The notes below the pieces were generated by a model. That model ran no database searches and was not told the origin of the DNA. It saw nothing but the letters and a program-made list of their open reading frames with translations. Source: Bacillus timonensis (GTDB lineage Bacteria; Bacillota; Bacilli; Bacillales; Bacillaceae_L). Taken from it: DNA of 64,000 bases. Location: the NCBI RefSeq assembly GCF_004799755.1, contig NZ_SLUB01000017.1, positions 1 to 64,000 of the forward strand, in the 5' to 3' direction. The stretch's first letter is position 1; every line of letters begins with the position of its first letter. Positions 20,352 through 29,509 of the stretch are shown piece after piece. Made by a program: the position numbers and the translations under genes.

Positions 20352-21572
20352 TTGTCAGTAATTAAAATAAAAACAAATTATGTCTTAGATACGAATCAAC
20401 ATTTAACCAGTGCGTCTACTAGGCTCTGGTCCATCAAAATGGATTTATCTAGTGTCAGGTACTCGATTGATAGTCGCATTACATCGAGACAAAATATTGC
20501 AGGAAGACTATCAGAGGCCTATCAAAAAGCTTCAGAAGTACAAAATAAAATAAAACAGGTAGAGACCTTTATCCAGCAAGCAGCACAACGGTATAACAGT
20601 ACGGAAAATAAAGTGTGCAACCAGGCAAAAGATATCGTTGAAAATAATGGCTGGAAATATGACCTTGCTCGTAACGCGACAATCGGTGCGGGGGCTGCTC
20701 TTCTTAATTCCAACAAACTATTACGAGTTGGAAAAGGACTCCAGTTTCATATGTACAAGAAAAATGGAAAGACCTTTATCAAGCTGATGGGAGACAAAAT
20801 TAAAAATCTTAGAGATTTTGAGAAGTACTACGGTCTTCTTAAGGAAGGTCTAGGTGGAACAGCAAAGTGGACGCGTGATTATGTAACAAACCTTGTGAAT
20901 AAAGGGATCCCTCTTTATCAAGTTGGAAACCCGGGGAAGTATTATAGTAAAAATGCGAGTAAGCTTATAAATTCCAATTTTGAAGCGTTCGATGATGCTA
21001 TCAATCGTATTGATGATCCATTCCATAAAATTGCGGGTCGAACATTTGTTGATGAAATGAAGGTTTGGGAAAGCTTTACAGGTTGGAAGGATGCAACGAA
21101 TGTTACAAAATTCGGTAAGGGTCTAGGGGTTTTAGGTATCGGTATCGATGTCTATAGCAACTTCAATGACAACCTTATGGAAAATGGAAAGTTTAATCCA
21201 ACAGCTGAAAATATTAAGGAATTTACTGTTGATACGACCGTCGATATCGGCGCTGGTGCAGCTGCAATGGCTGCCGGTGCTGCCGCAGGTTCATTTTTCC
21301 TTCCTCCTGCAGGTACCATCGTGGGTGCTGTTGCGGGTACGGTCGCTTATGGAGCCATCAACTGGAAGGTATTTGGAGACAAGAGTATTGTTGATCTCGC
21401 GAAAGATGGAGCAAATGCTGTCGTTGATAAAGCGGTTGAATGGGGCGGAGAAGCTGTAGACTTCATTGGAGATACGGCCAAAGATATAGGAAAAGGAGTA
21501 GGCGAAGCAGCTGAAAAAGTAGGCGATTTTGTCGGTGGTATCGGCAAAGCATTAGACGAAGTATTTTGGTAG
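20352..21572 (+). CDS. Candidate T7SS effector with C-terminal glycine-zipper membrane domain
   Basis: The product is about 406 residues. Residues 1-95 are a helical, Gln/Ser/Arg-rich segment resembling the N-terminal targeting domain of T7SS effectors. The middle (about 100-270) is a soluble domain of unknown type. The C-terminus holds a Gly/Ala-rich hydrophobic hairpin with a GxxxGxxxG zipper (GTIVGAVAG, in PPAGTIVGAVAGTVAYG) and then amphipathic Gly-rich helices. Membrane-active T7SS toxins such as TspA and TelE share this glycine-rich feature. A TTG at 20352 with AAAGGAGAGG upstream is the preferred start; an ATG at 20331 is possible. Two membrane proteins directly downstream are candidate immunity factors. 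Toxicity is inferred from architecture only. Confidence 0.6.
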   Translation: MSVIKIKTNYVLDTNQHLTSASTRLWSIKMDLSSVRYSIDSRITSRQNIAGRLSEAYQKASEVQNKIKQVETFIQQAAQRYNSTENKVCNQAKDIVENNGWKYDLARNATIGAGAALLNSNKLLRVGKGLQFHMYKKNGKTFIKLMGDKIKNLRDFEKYYGLLKEGLGGTAKWTRDYVTNLVNKGIPLYQVGNPGKYYSKNASKLINSNFEAFDDAINRIDDPFHKIAGRTFVDEMKVWESFTGWKDATNVTKFGKGLGVLGIGIDVYSNFNDNLMENGKFNPTAENIKEFTVDTTVDIGAGAAAMAAGAAAGSFFLPPAGTIVGAVAGTVAYGAINWKVFGDKSIVDLAKDGANAVVDKAVEWGGEAVDFIGDTAKDIGKGVGEAAEKVGDFVGGIGKALDEVFW

Positions 21573-21583
21573 GAGATGAAACC

Positions 21584-22372
21584 ATGATTAAAGCAGCAAA
21601 AGAAGAAGATTTAATCAAGATAAAAGAAGTTGCACAAACAAGACTCAGACCTGATAAGATTACAGGATTCTTTTGGTTGACTCTCATTTTTAGTGGAATC
21701 ATGCTTGGTTTTACTTCATTAGCTATAAAGGAGAGTCCTGTCATCACGAATTCAATCTGGCCGACCATTTATAAAATTGAAATGGTTTTGTTTATCTTAA
21801 ACGTCGTTGTTGCACTATTTTTTACACCTGAAAAGAATGCGTACCGTTATCAACGGTTGCAAGCTGTTCTTCTAAGTTTTTTTGGCTTTAAACTATCGAT
21901 TGATTTCTTCCCTTTTTATTTCCTTGCTGCGGAGGATAAAATGGCACCAGGTTACATGAGTACAATCGGGCTTATTATTCTAGTAGGTGGGCTTATATTG
22001 ACTGTATATGCAACACTACGAGCGTTTAAACGAGTACAACAGGGAGAGTTCCGAAAAGACGGAAACGGACTCTATAATTTTAAGGAATCAAAATCACAGG
22101 TAAGCATTCCGATTATCTTTGGAGCAGTCATGATCGGTGGGGCTATCATTCAACTCGCATCAGATGCTCAAACGGCCGTTTCTAGCATGATTGGTGTTTT
22201 GTTTGTCTTACTTCTTTGTACAGTACTTCAATACGCTATTGCGTTAGTGTGGCCGGAATTTCTAATTCTAACGATAAGTAAATTTCAGTTCGAATCATTC
22301 CGTGTACCATTGAAAAAACGAAAGAACTTAAGTCAAAAGGTACATACAAAAGGTGCGAAGGTGAAGAAGTAG
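21584..22372 (+). CDS. Polytopic membrane protein, candidate immunity or T7SS accessory
   Basis: This 262-residue protein has about six membrane helices (near 28-47, 62-80, 87-112, 123-147, 175-195 and 203-230) and a basic C-terminal tail. TAGGAGATG precedes the ATG at 21584, 11 nt after the putative toxin gene, so the two are co-translated. Polytopic immunity proteins are known for membrane-depolarising T7SS toxins (TsaI for TspA), which makes this a candidate of the same sort. No domain family was recognised with certainty, and a structural secretion role is not excluded. Confidence 0.6.
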   Translation: MIKAAKEEDLIKIKEVAQTRLRPDKITGFFWLTLIFSGIMLGFTSLAIKESPVITNSIWPTIYKIEMVLFILNVVVALFFTPEKNAYRYQRLQAVLLSFFGFKLSIDFFPFYFLAAEDKMAPGYMSTIGLIILVGGLILTVYATLRAFKRVQQGEFRKDGNGLYNFKESKSQVSIPIIFGAVMIGGAIIQLASDAQTAVSSMIGVLFVLLLCTVLQYAIALVWPEFLILTISKFQFESFRVPLKKRKNLSQKVHTKGAKVKK

Positions 22373-22408
22373 TACCCCCGCGTTTTGATTCGGAAAGGCG
22401 GTCTGTTT

Positions 22409-22786
22409 TTGAAATATATAAGTAAACCCATTCAATTTATATGTTTGTTCTTTGCGGTGATTTTTTATATTGAAGTGCTGGAACAAATCTATCAAGGGCA
22501 GATTATAGGCGGCTTTATTCTGTTAGTGATCCTGCTTCTAGTAACTATGTTGATCTTAAAATGGATCAGTAAATACACTGTTTCGTTTTTTGGAATGTTC
22601 TTTGTAAATGGGATGTTAACCTTAATTTCATTCATTCTCATACTTTATATCGTGTTTTTTATAACGGGCAGACGTACATTCAGTCAGACCGAAGGCCTTA
22701 TTATTTTATTTATTGGAATGCTACCCATCATCTTTTGGTGGAACTTTAATATTTTAGAAGTGTTTAGAAAAAAGGAACGAAAATGA
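22409..22786 (+). CDS. Small four-helix membrane protein in T7SS locus
   Basis: The 125-residue product is mostly hydrophobic, with about four membrane helices and a short basic tail. The start is placed at a TTG (22409) after GGAAAGGCGG; the longer frame from 22385 lacks a ribosome site. It follows the six-helix protein and may be a second immunity or accessory protein. No family recognised. Confidence 0.5.
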   Translation: MKYISKPIQFICLFFAVIFYIEVLEQIYQGQIIGGFILLVILLLVTMLILKWISKYTVSFFGMFFVNGMLTLISFILILYIVFFITGRRTFSQTEGLIILFIGMLPIIFWWNFNILEVFRKKERK

Positions 22787-22827
22787 GTTCGCATAATCGG
22801 GAGAGTTAGAAAGGGAGGGTTCGATTA

Positions 22828-23286
22828 ATGAAAGTGAAAAGAAGTCCTGTCACCTTTCAAAATGTGATTAGTACGAAAGCAAGAACTAAAATAAATGAAT
22901 GGCATCAAACCGCAAAGGAATTTCGAAATGCCATTCTTCGAAACGACTTGTATAGTATAGGGCCAATTATTTATCGCGTTTCCAATTTTTCGAAGGAGAC
23001 GCAGGAAGCAGACTATACGTTTTTCATACCGGTTAATGCACCAGTCAAGATGGCTGACAATGACCGCTTTGAATTTACAAGTGTCCTAGAGTTTGAGGAT
23101 GGTTTAAGTTTCCGACATGCTGACTTAGACGAAGACATCGAGATTGCTTATGACCTACTTCGAGAGGCTGCACATGCCAACGAACTCGAGTTAGAGGAGC
23201 CATTTTACAATATTTATCTGGATGTGTACGGTTCAGGAATCATTGATGTGTATGCGCCAATTGTGAAGGTGGCTGAACATGATTAA
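22828..23286 (+). CDS. DUF5085-like cytoplasmic protein, copy 1
   Basis: This 152-residue soluble protein has no signal or membrane segment. Its pattern (IGPIIYRVSNF, then YTFFIPVNAPV, then a helical stretch and a final strand region) resembles the GyrI-like/effector-binding fold and what I recall as the DUF5085 family found in Bacillus T7SS loci; that assignment is from memory. AAAGGGAGGG precedes the ATG. The next gene is a divergent paralogue that overlaps it by 8 nt. It lies directly before essC, suggesting a role with the secretion ATPase or its substrates, but function is unknown. Confidence 0.6.
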   Translation: MKVKRSPVTFQNVISTKARTKINEWHQTAKEFRNAILRNDLYSIGPIIYRVSNFSKETQEADYTFFIPVNAPVKMADNDRFEFTSVLEFEDGLSFRHADLDEDIEIAYDLLREAAHANELELEEPFYNIYLDVYGSGIIDVYAPIVKVAEHD

Positions 23287-23743
23287 TCCACATGATTCGA
23301 TCCGTTTTACAAATGTGATTTCAAAAAAGTTTCGGTTTCATTATCACGAAATGAATACGGTCATGAACGACTTTTTTCGGGATGTAGCAAAGTTTGGTGT
23401 CACGATGAAAGGACCATTCTTTTATTCTATCAACAATGTACCGATGGATGAAATGGTCAATGCCGAATTGTTTATGCCGATTCGTGAGGATACTGCACCA
23501 GCAAAAGAGAATTTTGAATTTCACAGCTATTTTAGCATCGAAGATATGGCTTCGATTTGTTTACATAAGGAATTCGAAAAAAATACACAGGTGGCATACC
23601 ATATGTTGCTTACTTACATTGAGGAATCAAATTTACGACAAGCAACCCCTATTTTTCATGTGGTTTCAGGGGATGAGAATTTTAGATACATGTTTATTAA
23701 AATTGGCTACGCACCAAAGGTTTCAGAAAAAATAACTAATTGA
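23279..23743 (+). CDS. DUF5085-like cytoplasmic protein, copy 2
   Basis: The 154-residue product is a paralogue of the previous gene: both begin with a V-I-S-K/T segment, keep the MKGPFFYSI / IGPIIYRV strand and the ELFMPIRED / TFFIPVNAP strand, and share the acidic middle. Its start overlaps the previous stop codon by 8 nt, so the two are translationally coupled and may form a heterodimer. No enzyme motif is visible. It is 55 nt upstream of essC. Confidence 0.6.
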   Translation: MINPHDSIRFTNVISKKFRFHYHEMNTVMNDFFRDVAKFGVTMKGPFFYSINNVPMDEMVNAELFMPIREDTAPAKENFEFHSYFSIEDMASICLHKEFEKNTQVAYHMLLTYIEESNLRQATPIFHVVSGDENFRYMFIKIGYAPKVSEKITN

Positions 23744-23798
23744 TGTTTCTAGCGATAGGCAGGCACCTTACGCTTTTGTTATAAGGGAGAGATTCACT

Positions 23799-26700
23799 TT
23801 GATATTAACTCTATTTGATCGGGAAAAGGCTTTTACATTTGTGCTGCCTGAGCGCGTGACAGGACGTTACATTTTAACGTCTGAGGATACGCACGGAAGA
23901 GCAGCGGATATGATGGCGATTGAGGCGGAAGACGGAAAATGGTTTTTGAAGTCTAACAAATCTGCGTTTCTGATGAATGACAAGCAAGAGATCCTTGTCA
24001 AACAGGAAATTGAGCCATTTAAAACATACACGATTTCCCGCAATCATGATGCATCTGCGCTTTTATATGTGGAGCCACCGACGAGCGATCGAAATGAGTA
24101 TACAAAGCACGAGGTGACGGGAAGCAGCATTCGCATTGGTCGTGGCAATGACAGCCACATCCGGTTTTCGAATAAGCTCGTCTCCAGCTCCCACTGTGTG
24201 ATTCAGTACGATGCACAGGGTCATGCCGTTATCCATGACAACAACAGCTCGAACGGAACGTATGTTAACGGAGAACGTGTGAAGGAAAAAGTCCTATCAA
24301 CCGGTGACGTCATTTACATCATGGGGCTAAAAATTATCTACAATGGCAAGTTGCTTTCGTTGAATAATCCACATCAATTGGTATTTTTAGACCGCAATGC
24401 CTTCCGTCCGTTTGAGGTGCAAAAGCCAATTATTGAGGACGAAGAACCACTTGACGATTTCGAAACTGAAGAAATTAATGACGATCTCTTTTATCGTTCG
24501 CCACGGTTTAAGCGGGACATAAAGAGGACGGAAATCAGAATCGACCCGCCACCTCAACAACGAGAACTCGATGAAACGCCATTGATGTTCATGATCGGAC
24601 CATCGCTCACAATGGGGATGGGTTCGCTCTTCATGGGGTTGTTCACGCTAAACAACGTGATGTCACGGGGCGGGAAATTCACGGAAGCCTTGCCGACATT
24701 GATCATGTCATTCAGTATGTTGATCGGAACCGTTCTATGGCCGATTTTAACGAAGCGTCATGAAAAAAAGCTGCGCATCAAGCATGAAGCAAAACGTCAG
24801 AAAAAATACTCGAAATACATAGAAGAAATGGGTCAAAAAATAGAAGACGAATGTGTCCGCCAAAGTGAAATACTTCATGAAAACCATGTGGCTCTGCAAA
24901 ATCTCATCTCCCGAATTACGATGCGCAAAAGAAATCTCTGGGAGCGGGCGATTGGGCAAGACGATTTTCTCAAGGTTCGCCTTGGCATTGGGGATCTCCC
25001 CTTGAATGCAGAGCTCAAGTACCCTGAGAAAAAATTCACACTGGAGGACGATAATCTTCAGGATGAGCTTTATAAAATGGTGGAAGCACCGCACATTTTA
25101 AAACAGGTACCTGTCACTTTAAGCTTTGTGGAGGAATATGTCAGTGGAGTCATTGGGCGTCGCAGTCGTGTACAGGATTTTGTGAAGGGACTTATTTTTC
25201 AATTAACCGCCTTACACAGCTATGACGAGCTCAAGCTTGTGTTCCTTTACGATAAGGATGAAGAAGAGTACTGGAAGTTTACAAAATGGCTCCCGCATGT
25301 GTGGGATGAGGGGATGCAGATTCGCTTTATCGCAACAGATGCGACCGAGGTGAAGGAGCTTTCTGCTTATTTTGAAAAAGAAATCACAAATCGTGCGGCA
25401 ATGGATGAAGAGCAATTAAAGGATCTTGACCAGCATTATTTGATTTTCTCAATGAGTAAGTCGCTGGCGTCAAGGGCTGAGATGTTTAACCTCCTTTTAG
25501 AAGAGAAAAAGAATATCGGGATTAGTCTTGTCACTCTGTATGATGAACTCAAGAATTTACCAAAGGAATGTACGATGGTTGTCGAGCTCGCGGACGACAT
25601 GTCCAAGATTTACGACAAGGACGATATTTCTGGGTCATACACTGCGTTTGATGCCGAATTTTACGAGCGTGACGATGCCGAAGAGGTTGCGATTCGCTTA
25701 GCGAATATTCAGCTTGCATCCTCTGTTGAGGCATACACGCTACCGGATATGATTACCTTCCTTGAAATGTTTGGAGTCAGTAAAATTGAGCACTTGAACG
25801 CACTAACTCGCTGGAAGGAAAACAACCCAGTGCTCTCGATTGAAACACCGATTGGGGTCGACACGATGGGTGAGCTATTCAAGCTAGACCTCCATGAAAA
25901 ATATCACGGTCCACATGGACTGATTGCAGGTATGACAGGGTCTGGTAAATCTGAGTTCATTATGACATTTATTTTATCGCTTGCCGTGAACTATCACCCG
26001 GATGAGGTTGCGTTTATATTAATCGACTACAAGGGTGGTGGAATGGCGAATGCCTTTTTAAATCTGCCGCACCTCGCTGGAACGATTACAAACCTTGATG
26101 GGGCAGCTGTAAAGCGCTCATTAATTTCGATTCAAAGTGAGCTAAAGCGTCGCCAGTCCATTTTTAGTGAGACGAGTCGACGGATGAATGTAAGTAATAT
26201 TGACATTTATAAATACCAAAAGCTGTATCGCGAGGGGCAAGTATCAGAGCCACTCCAACATTTGTTTATGATTTCAGATGAGTTCGCCGAGCTTAAAACC
26301 CAACAGCCAGAGTTCATGGAACAGCTGGTGAGTGCGGCTCGTATCGGACGAAGCTTAGGTGTCCATTTAATTTTAGCGACACAGAAACCGTCTGGTGTCG
26401 TAGATGATCAAATTTGGAGTAACTCAAAATTTAGAATCAGTCTGAAGGTACAGGAAAAAGCAGATAGTATGGAGGTCATCAAGCGACCAGATGCAGCCGA
26501 GCTTTCACAAACCGGCCGTTTTTACCTGCAGGTTGGCTATAACGAATTGTTTGAACTTGGTCAATCCGCATGGGCAGGAGCACCATATTATCCAGCTGAA
26601 AAAGTGGAAAAACACGTGGATGAAAGCATAAGCGTCATTGACCACCTTGGTCGCGTCATCAAGAGTGCGAAGATCGACCGTAGAACGATGGTGAAAAATC

Positions 26701-28409
26701 CACCGAAACAAATTGATGAAGTAACCAATTACTTAGAAAGTCTAGCAAAACAGGAAAATATCACGGTGAAGCAGCTATGGCTCGATCCGATACCGGCGAA
26801 GATTTATTTGGATCAATTAGTTGAAAAATATCCTAAAGCAACAACGAATCGCTTTGAATTGAACCCTGTGATCGGGGAGTATGATGATCCGGCGAACCAA
26901 CGTCAAAATGTGATGAGATTACCAATCACGCAGGATGGCAATACTATCATCTATGGGGTTGCGGGAAGTGGGAAGACAACTTTTGTTGCGTCCATCATGT
27001 ACTCACTCATGGAATCTCATACGCCTGATGAGTTAAATGCGTATTTACTAGATTTTAGCTCGGAAACATTAAGCTGGTTCCGTGAAGCGCCACATGTCGG
27101 GGATGTTCTTTTATCCCATGACAGTGAAAAGATTGATAATCTCTTTAAAATGATGAATAGCGAGATTGAGAGACGGAAAAAACAGTTGTCCAATTACGGT
27201 GGAGACTTGCAGACATATAACCGTTTATCAGAGGATGGCCTGCCATCGATTGTGATTGTGATTCACAACTATGCAGCGTTTTCTGAAATGTATGAGGGAC
27301 ACGAAGAGACGATTTCGTACCTCACTCGTGAAGGGACGAAGTACGGGATTTATTTTATCGTCACAGCTGCCCATACAGGTGCAATTCGCTACCGCTTGAT
27401 GCAAAACTTCAAGCAACTGTATGTGCTTCAGCTCAATGACACGTCCGAATATTCAGCGGTTCTCGGAAATGTCGATGGCGTATTCCCATCAAAGCATAAG
27501 GGCCGAGGTATTTTCAAGGCTGACGGTGTGTATGAGTTCCAGGTTGCTCTTATTACTGAGGGTGTCCATGACATGTACCAATACATCACCGATTACTGTC
27601 GCCGTTTGCGTGACAGTTGGGGCAAGAGTGCTGCGAAGCGAATTCCAGTCTTGCCAGAAAAAGTCGATATCGAGTATCTGCATGATGAAATTCGTTACAA
27701 CAAGTCTCACAAACTACCGGTTGGGGTGGAAAAGGATTCGCTTGCCGTGACCTATTTCGATTTCGGTCAATACTTTGTGAATCTTGTGTTGGCTAGCAGT
27801 AGTGAGGCATGCACAGGCGTGATGCAGGGAATTTCTGAAATCGTTCATGATAATGAGAAAAATGAAGTCGTGGTGCTCGACCCGAATGAGGAACTCATCC
27901 GAGTCGGAGGAAAGCATGTGTCAAATGCAGCCGAACTTGAAGAGACCATTGTTTACTTGTTTAACACCTTGGTGTTCCGTAACAACACAACGAAGGATGC
28001 AATTGAAGAAGGTGCAACACCACCAGAATTTGAACCAATTTACTGTATCATTCATTCCTTCAATGACTTGATGATGCTGTTATCAGAGGATGGTCAGGAT
28101 AAGCTGAAGGTATTTTTAGAACGAATAGACGGGCTCAATGTATTTATGGTTATCTCCGATCGCGCCGATTCCTTGAACTCATTCGCATTCGAGCCTTGGT
28201 TTAAAAAGCAGGTTTCATTAAGCGATGGAATCTGGGTCGGAAATGGCATTACTGATCAGTATTTAATGAAAGTTTCAAAAGTCACAAATAGCATGTATCA
28301 AGAAATTCCAGAGGACTTCGGATATGTGCTAACAAAAGGAAAACCAAAGTTAGTTAAACTTTTGACGGGTTCGAAGTCTCGTGAAGAGGAGGCGGTTTAC
28401 CATGGATAA
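23799..28409 (+). CDS. essC: Type VII secretion FtsK/SpoIIIE-type ATPase EssC
   Basis: EssC is the motor of firmicute T7SS. The 1536-residue protein has an N-terminal forkhead-associated region (clear FHA at about 100-185: IRIGRGNDSHI, SSSHC, NNSSNGTYVNG), two membrane helices (about 262-282 and 295-315), then FtsK/SpoIIIE ATPase modules. Module 1 has Walker A GMTGSGKS near 711 and Walker B ILIDYKGGG near 740. Module 2 has Walker A GVAGSGKTT near 1053. Module 3 (about 1290-1536) shows only a degenerate loop (ASSSEACTG). The start is TTG after AAGGGAGAGA. The FHA motif looks intact enough to bind phospho-threonine, relevant because a kinase, a phosphatase and another FHA protein lie downstream. 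The end overlaps the esaB-like gene by 8 nt. Confidence 0.95.
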   Translation: MILTLFDREKAFTFVLPERVTGRYILTSEDTHGRAADMMAIEAEDGKWFLKSNKSAFLMNDKQEILVKQEIEPFKTYTISRNHDASALLYVEPPTSDRNEYTKHEVTGSSIRIGRGNDSHIRFSNKLVSSSHCVIQYDAQGHAVIHDNNSSNGTYVNGERVKEKVLSTGDVIYIMGLKIIYNGKLLSLNNPHQLVFLDRNAFRPFEVQKPIIEDEEPLDDFETEEINDDLFYRSPRFKRDIKRTEIRIDPPPQQRELDETPLMFMIGPSLTMGMGSLFMGLFTLNNVMSRGGKFTEALPTLIMSFSMLIGTVLWPILTKRHEKKLRIKHEAKRQKKYSKYIEEMGQKIEDECVRQSEILHENHVALQNLISRITMRKRNLWERAIGQDDFLKVRLGIGDLPLNAELKYPEKKFTLEDDNLQDELYKMVEAPHILKQVPVTLSFVEEYVSGVIGRRSRVQDFVKGLIFQLTALHSYDELKLVFLYDKDEEEYWKFTKWLPHVWDEGMQIRFIATDATEVKELSAYFEKEITNRAAMDEEQLKDLDQHYLIFSMSKSLASRAEMFNLLLEEKKNIGISLVTLYDELKNLPKECTMVVELADDMSKIYDKDDISGSYTAFDAEFYERDDAEEVAIRLANIQLASSVEAYTLPDMITFLEMFGVSKIEHLNALTRWKENNPVLSIETPIGVDTMGELFKLDLHEKYHGPHGLIAGMTGSGKSEFIMTFILSLAVNYHPDEVAFILIDYKGGGMANAFLNLPHLAGTITNLDGAAVKRSLISIQSELKRRQSIFSETSRRMNVSNIDIYKYQKLYREGQVSEPLQHLFMISDEFAELKTQQPEFMEQLVSAARIGRSLGVHLILATQKPSGVVDDQIWSNSKFRISLKVQEKADSMEVIKRPDAAELSQTGRFYLQVGYNELFELGQSAWAGAPYYPAEKVEKHVDESISVIDHLGRVIKSAKIDRRTMVKNPPKQIDEVTNYLESLAKQENITVKQLWLDPIPAKIYLDQLVEKYPKATTNRFELNPVIGEYDDPANQRQNVMRLPITQDGNTIIYGVAGSGKTTFVASIMYSLMESHTPDELNAYLLDFSSETLSWFREAPHVGDVLLSHDSEKIDNLFKMMNSEIERRKKQLSNYGGDLQTYNRLSEDGLPSIVIVIHNYAAFSEMYEGHEETISYLTREGTKYGIYFIVTAAHTGAIRYRLMQNFKQLYVLQLNDTSEYSAVLGNVDGVFPSKHKGRGIFKADGVYEFQVALITEGVHDMYQYITDYCRRLRDSWGKSAAKRIPVLPEKVDIEYLHDEIRYNKSHKLPVGVEKDSLAVTYFDFGQYFVNLVLASSSEACTGVMQGISEIVHDNEKNEVVVLDPNEELIRVGGKHVSNAAELEETIVYLFNTLVFRNNTTKDAIEEGATPPEFEPIYCIIHSFNDLMMLLSEDGQDKLKVFLERIDGLNVFMVISDRADSLNSFAFEPWFKKQVSLSDGIWVGNGITDQYLMKVSKVTNSMYQEIPEDFGYVLTKGKPKLVKLLTGSKSREEEAVYHG

Positions 28410-28653
28410 AGTGCTGGTCGAGGTGTTTATTCCAGCCTCAGGCGAATCCTATGACGTCTTCATCCCGGCCCAAAGCAAGCTCTATGAAGTTGCATTTTTA
28501 CTCGCAAACACCATGACAGAGCTCTCGGGCGGCTACTTCGTCGCAACCGACACCACAGTTGTCTGCGACCGCGAAACCGGTACGATCTTTGACATCAACC
28601 AAACCGTGGAAGAATTAGGATTTTCAAACGGGAAGAAATTGATGCTGGTGTAA
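28402..28653 (+). CDS. esaB: EsaB/YukD-like ubiquitin-fold T7SS protein
   Basis: The 83-residue product matches the EsaB/YukD family in size (YukD is 79 residues) and pattern: an N-terminal beta hairpin (VLVEVFIPASGESYDVFIP), a helix, and a final strand ending GKKLMLV. These are cytoplasmic ubiquitin-like proteins that influence T7SS activity. GAGGAGGCGG lies inside the end of essC and the start overlaps its stop by 8 nt, so expression is tightly coupled. Confidence 0.85.
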   Translation: MDKVLVEVFIPASGESYDVFIPAQSKLYEVAFLLANTMTELSGGYFVATDTTVVCDRETGTIFDINQTVEELGFSNGKKLMLV

Positions 28654-28743
28654 GTTGGAATTGGGTCAGGGCAGCAAAATCAACCATGTGGCAACAGACA
28701 TTTTTTATAAGGAATCAAAGTCTTTAAGTAAGGAAGGTGCCAA

Positions 28744-29505
28744 ATGAGGGTACAAAAGAGGGTAGTCTTATTCCTTCTTCTATTCATTCTCATAATAGGA
28801 GGAACAGGGTGTATGAGTTCAAGTAGTGCGAGTACGGAAGAGAAAATCGTGAAGCATTTAGAAGAAAAGTATAAGGAAGAATTCGAACTGGAATCCAAAA
28901 AAGAAGGTAGTGAAATCTTCGCCAATATGTATGGAGGAGATAAGGCCTTGGTTTATCCCGAGGGGAAACCAGAGCTTGTTTTCTTAGCTGGTGAAGACAG
29001 AGACAATAAGGAAGAATTTTACGACACCTATCTCCTTTCACGCTGGTCAAATGAACTTGATGCAAAATTTAAGGAACAAATTGAAAGTGAATTTAATGAC
29101 GATATTGATTACAAGTTCTTACTCAATATAGCGGATAAAAAGTATGATGCGAGTATGAAGGATCTCTCTTTCACTGAATATGTTAACGAAAAGAATAGTG
29201 ATGCTTTGGTTACATTGAAAATCGCAATCAAAGTTTCAGAGAAACCAGATCTCGAGAAATATTCCACTGCCATTTTAAATGTGTATAAGGCACTTGATGC
29301 ATTACAGGTCGATATGTATGGGGTTTCTGTAGGTTTTGTAGAGGAAACAGACATTCTTCCTGATTATATGAGAACGGCAAATTACAATAATATACCTTGG
29401 ACAAATTTAGATGCAAAAGTCTATGGAACCATAGTATTCGATAATACAAGGGATATTCAAACACCAGAAGATGTACTCGATCGTTATAAAGATTTGGAAG
29501 GGTGA
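28744..29505 (+). CDS. Lipoprotein, candidate immunity to the downstream lipase
   Basis: This 253-residue exported protein has an N-terminal basic segment, a hydrophobic stretch and a lipobox-like end (IGGTGC, with Cys at about 23); the -3 residue is Gly, slightly off consensus. The mature part is acidic and Lys-rich with no known domain. AAGGAAGGTG precedes the ATG. It ends 4 nt before the lipase gene, so the two are co-expressed. The S. aureus T7SS lipase TslA is neutralised by a lipoprotein (TilA) from an adjacent gene; the same arrangement makes this a strong immunity candidate, though sequence similarity was not checked. Confidence 0.65.
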   Translation: MRVQKRVVLFLLLFILIIGGTGCMSSSSASTEEKIVKHLEEKYKEEFELESKKEGSEIFANMYGGDKALVYPEGKPELVFLAGEDRDNKEEFYDTYLLSRWSNELDAKFKEQIESEFNDDIDYKFLLNIADKKYDASMKDLSFTEYVNEKNSDALVTLKIAIKVSEKPDLEKYSTAILNVYKALDALQVDMYGVSVGFVEETDILPDYMRTANYNNIPWTNLDAKVYGTIVFDNTRDIQTPEDVLDRYKDLEG

Positions 29506-29509
29506 TTAG

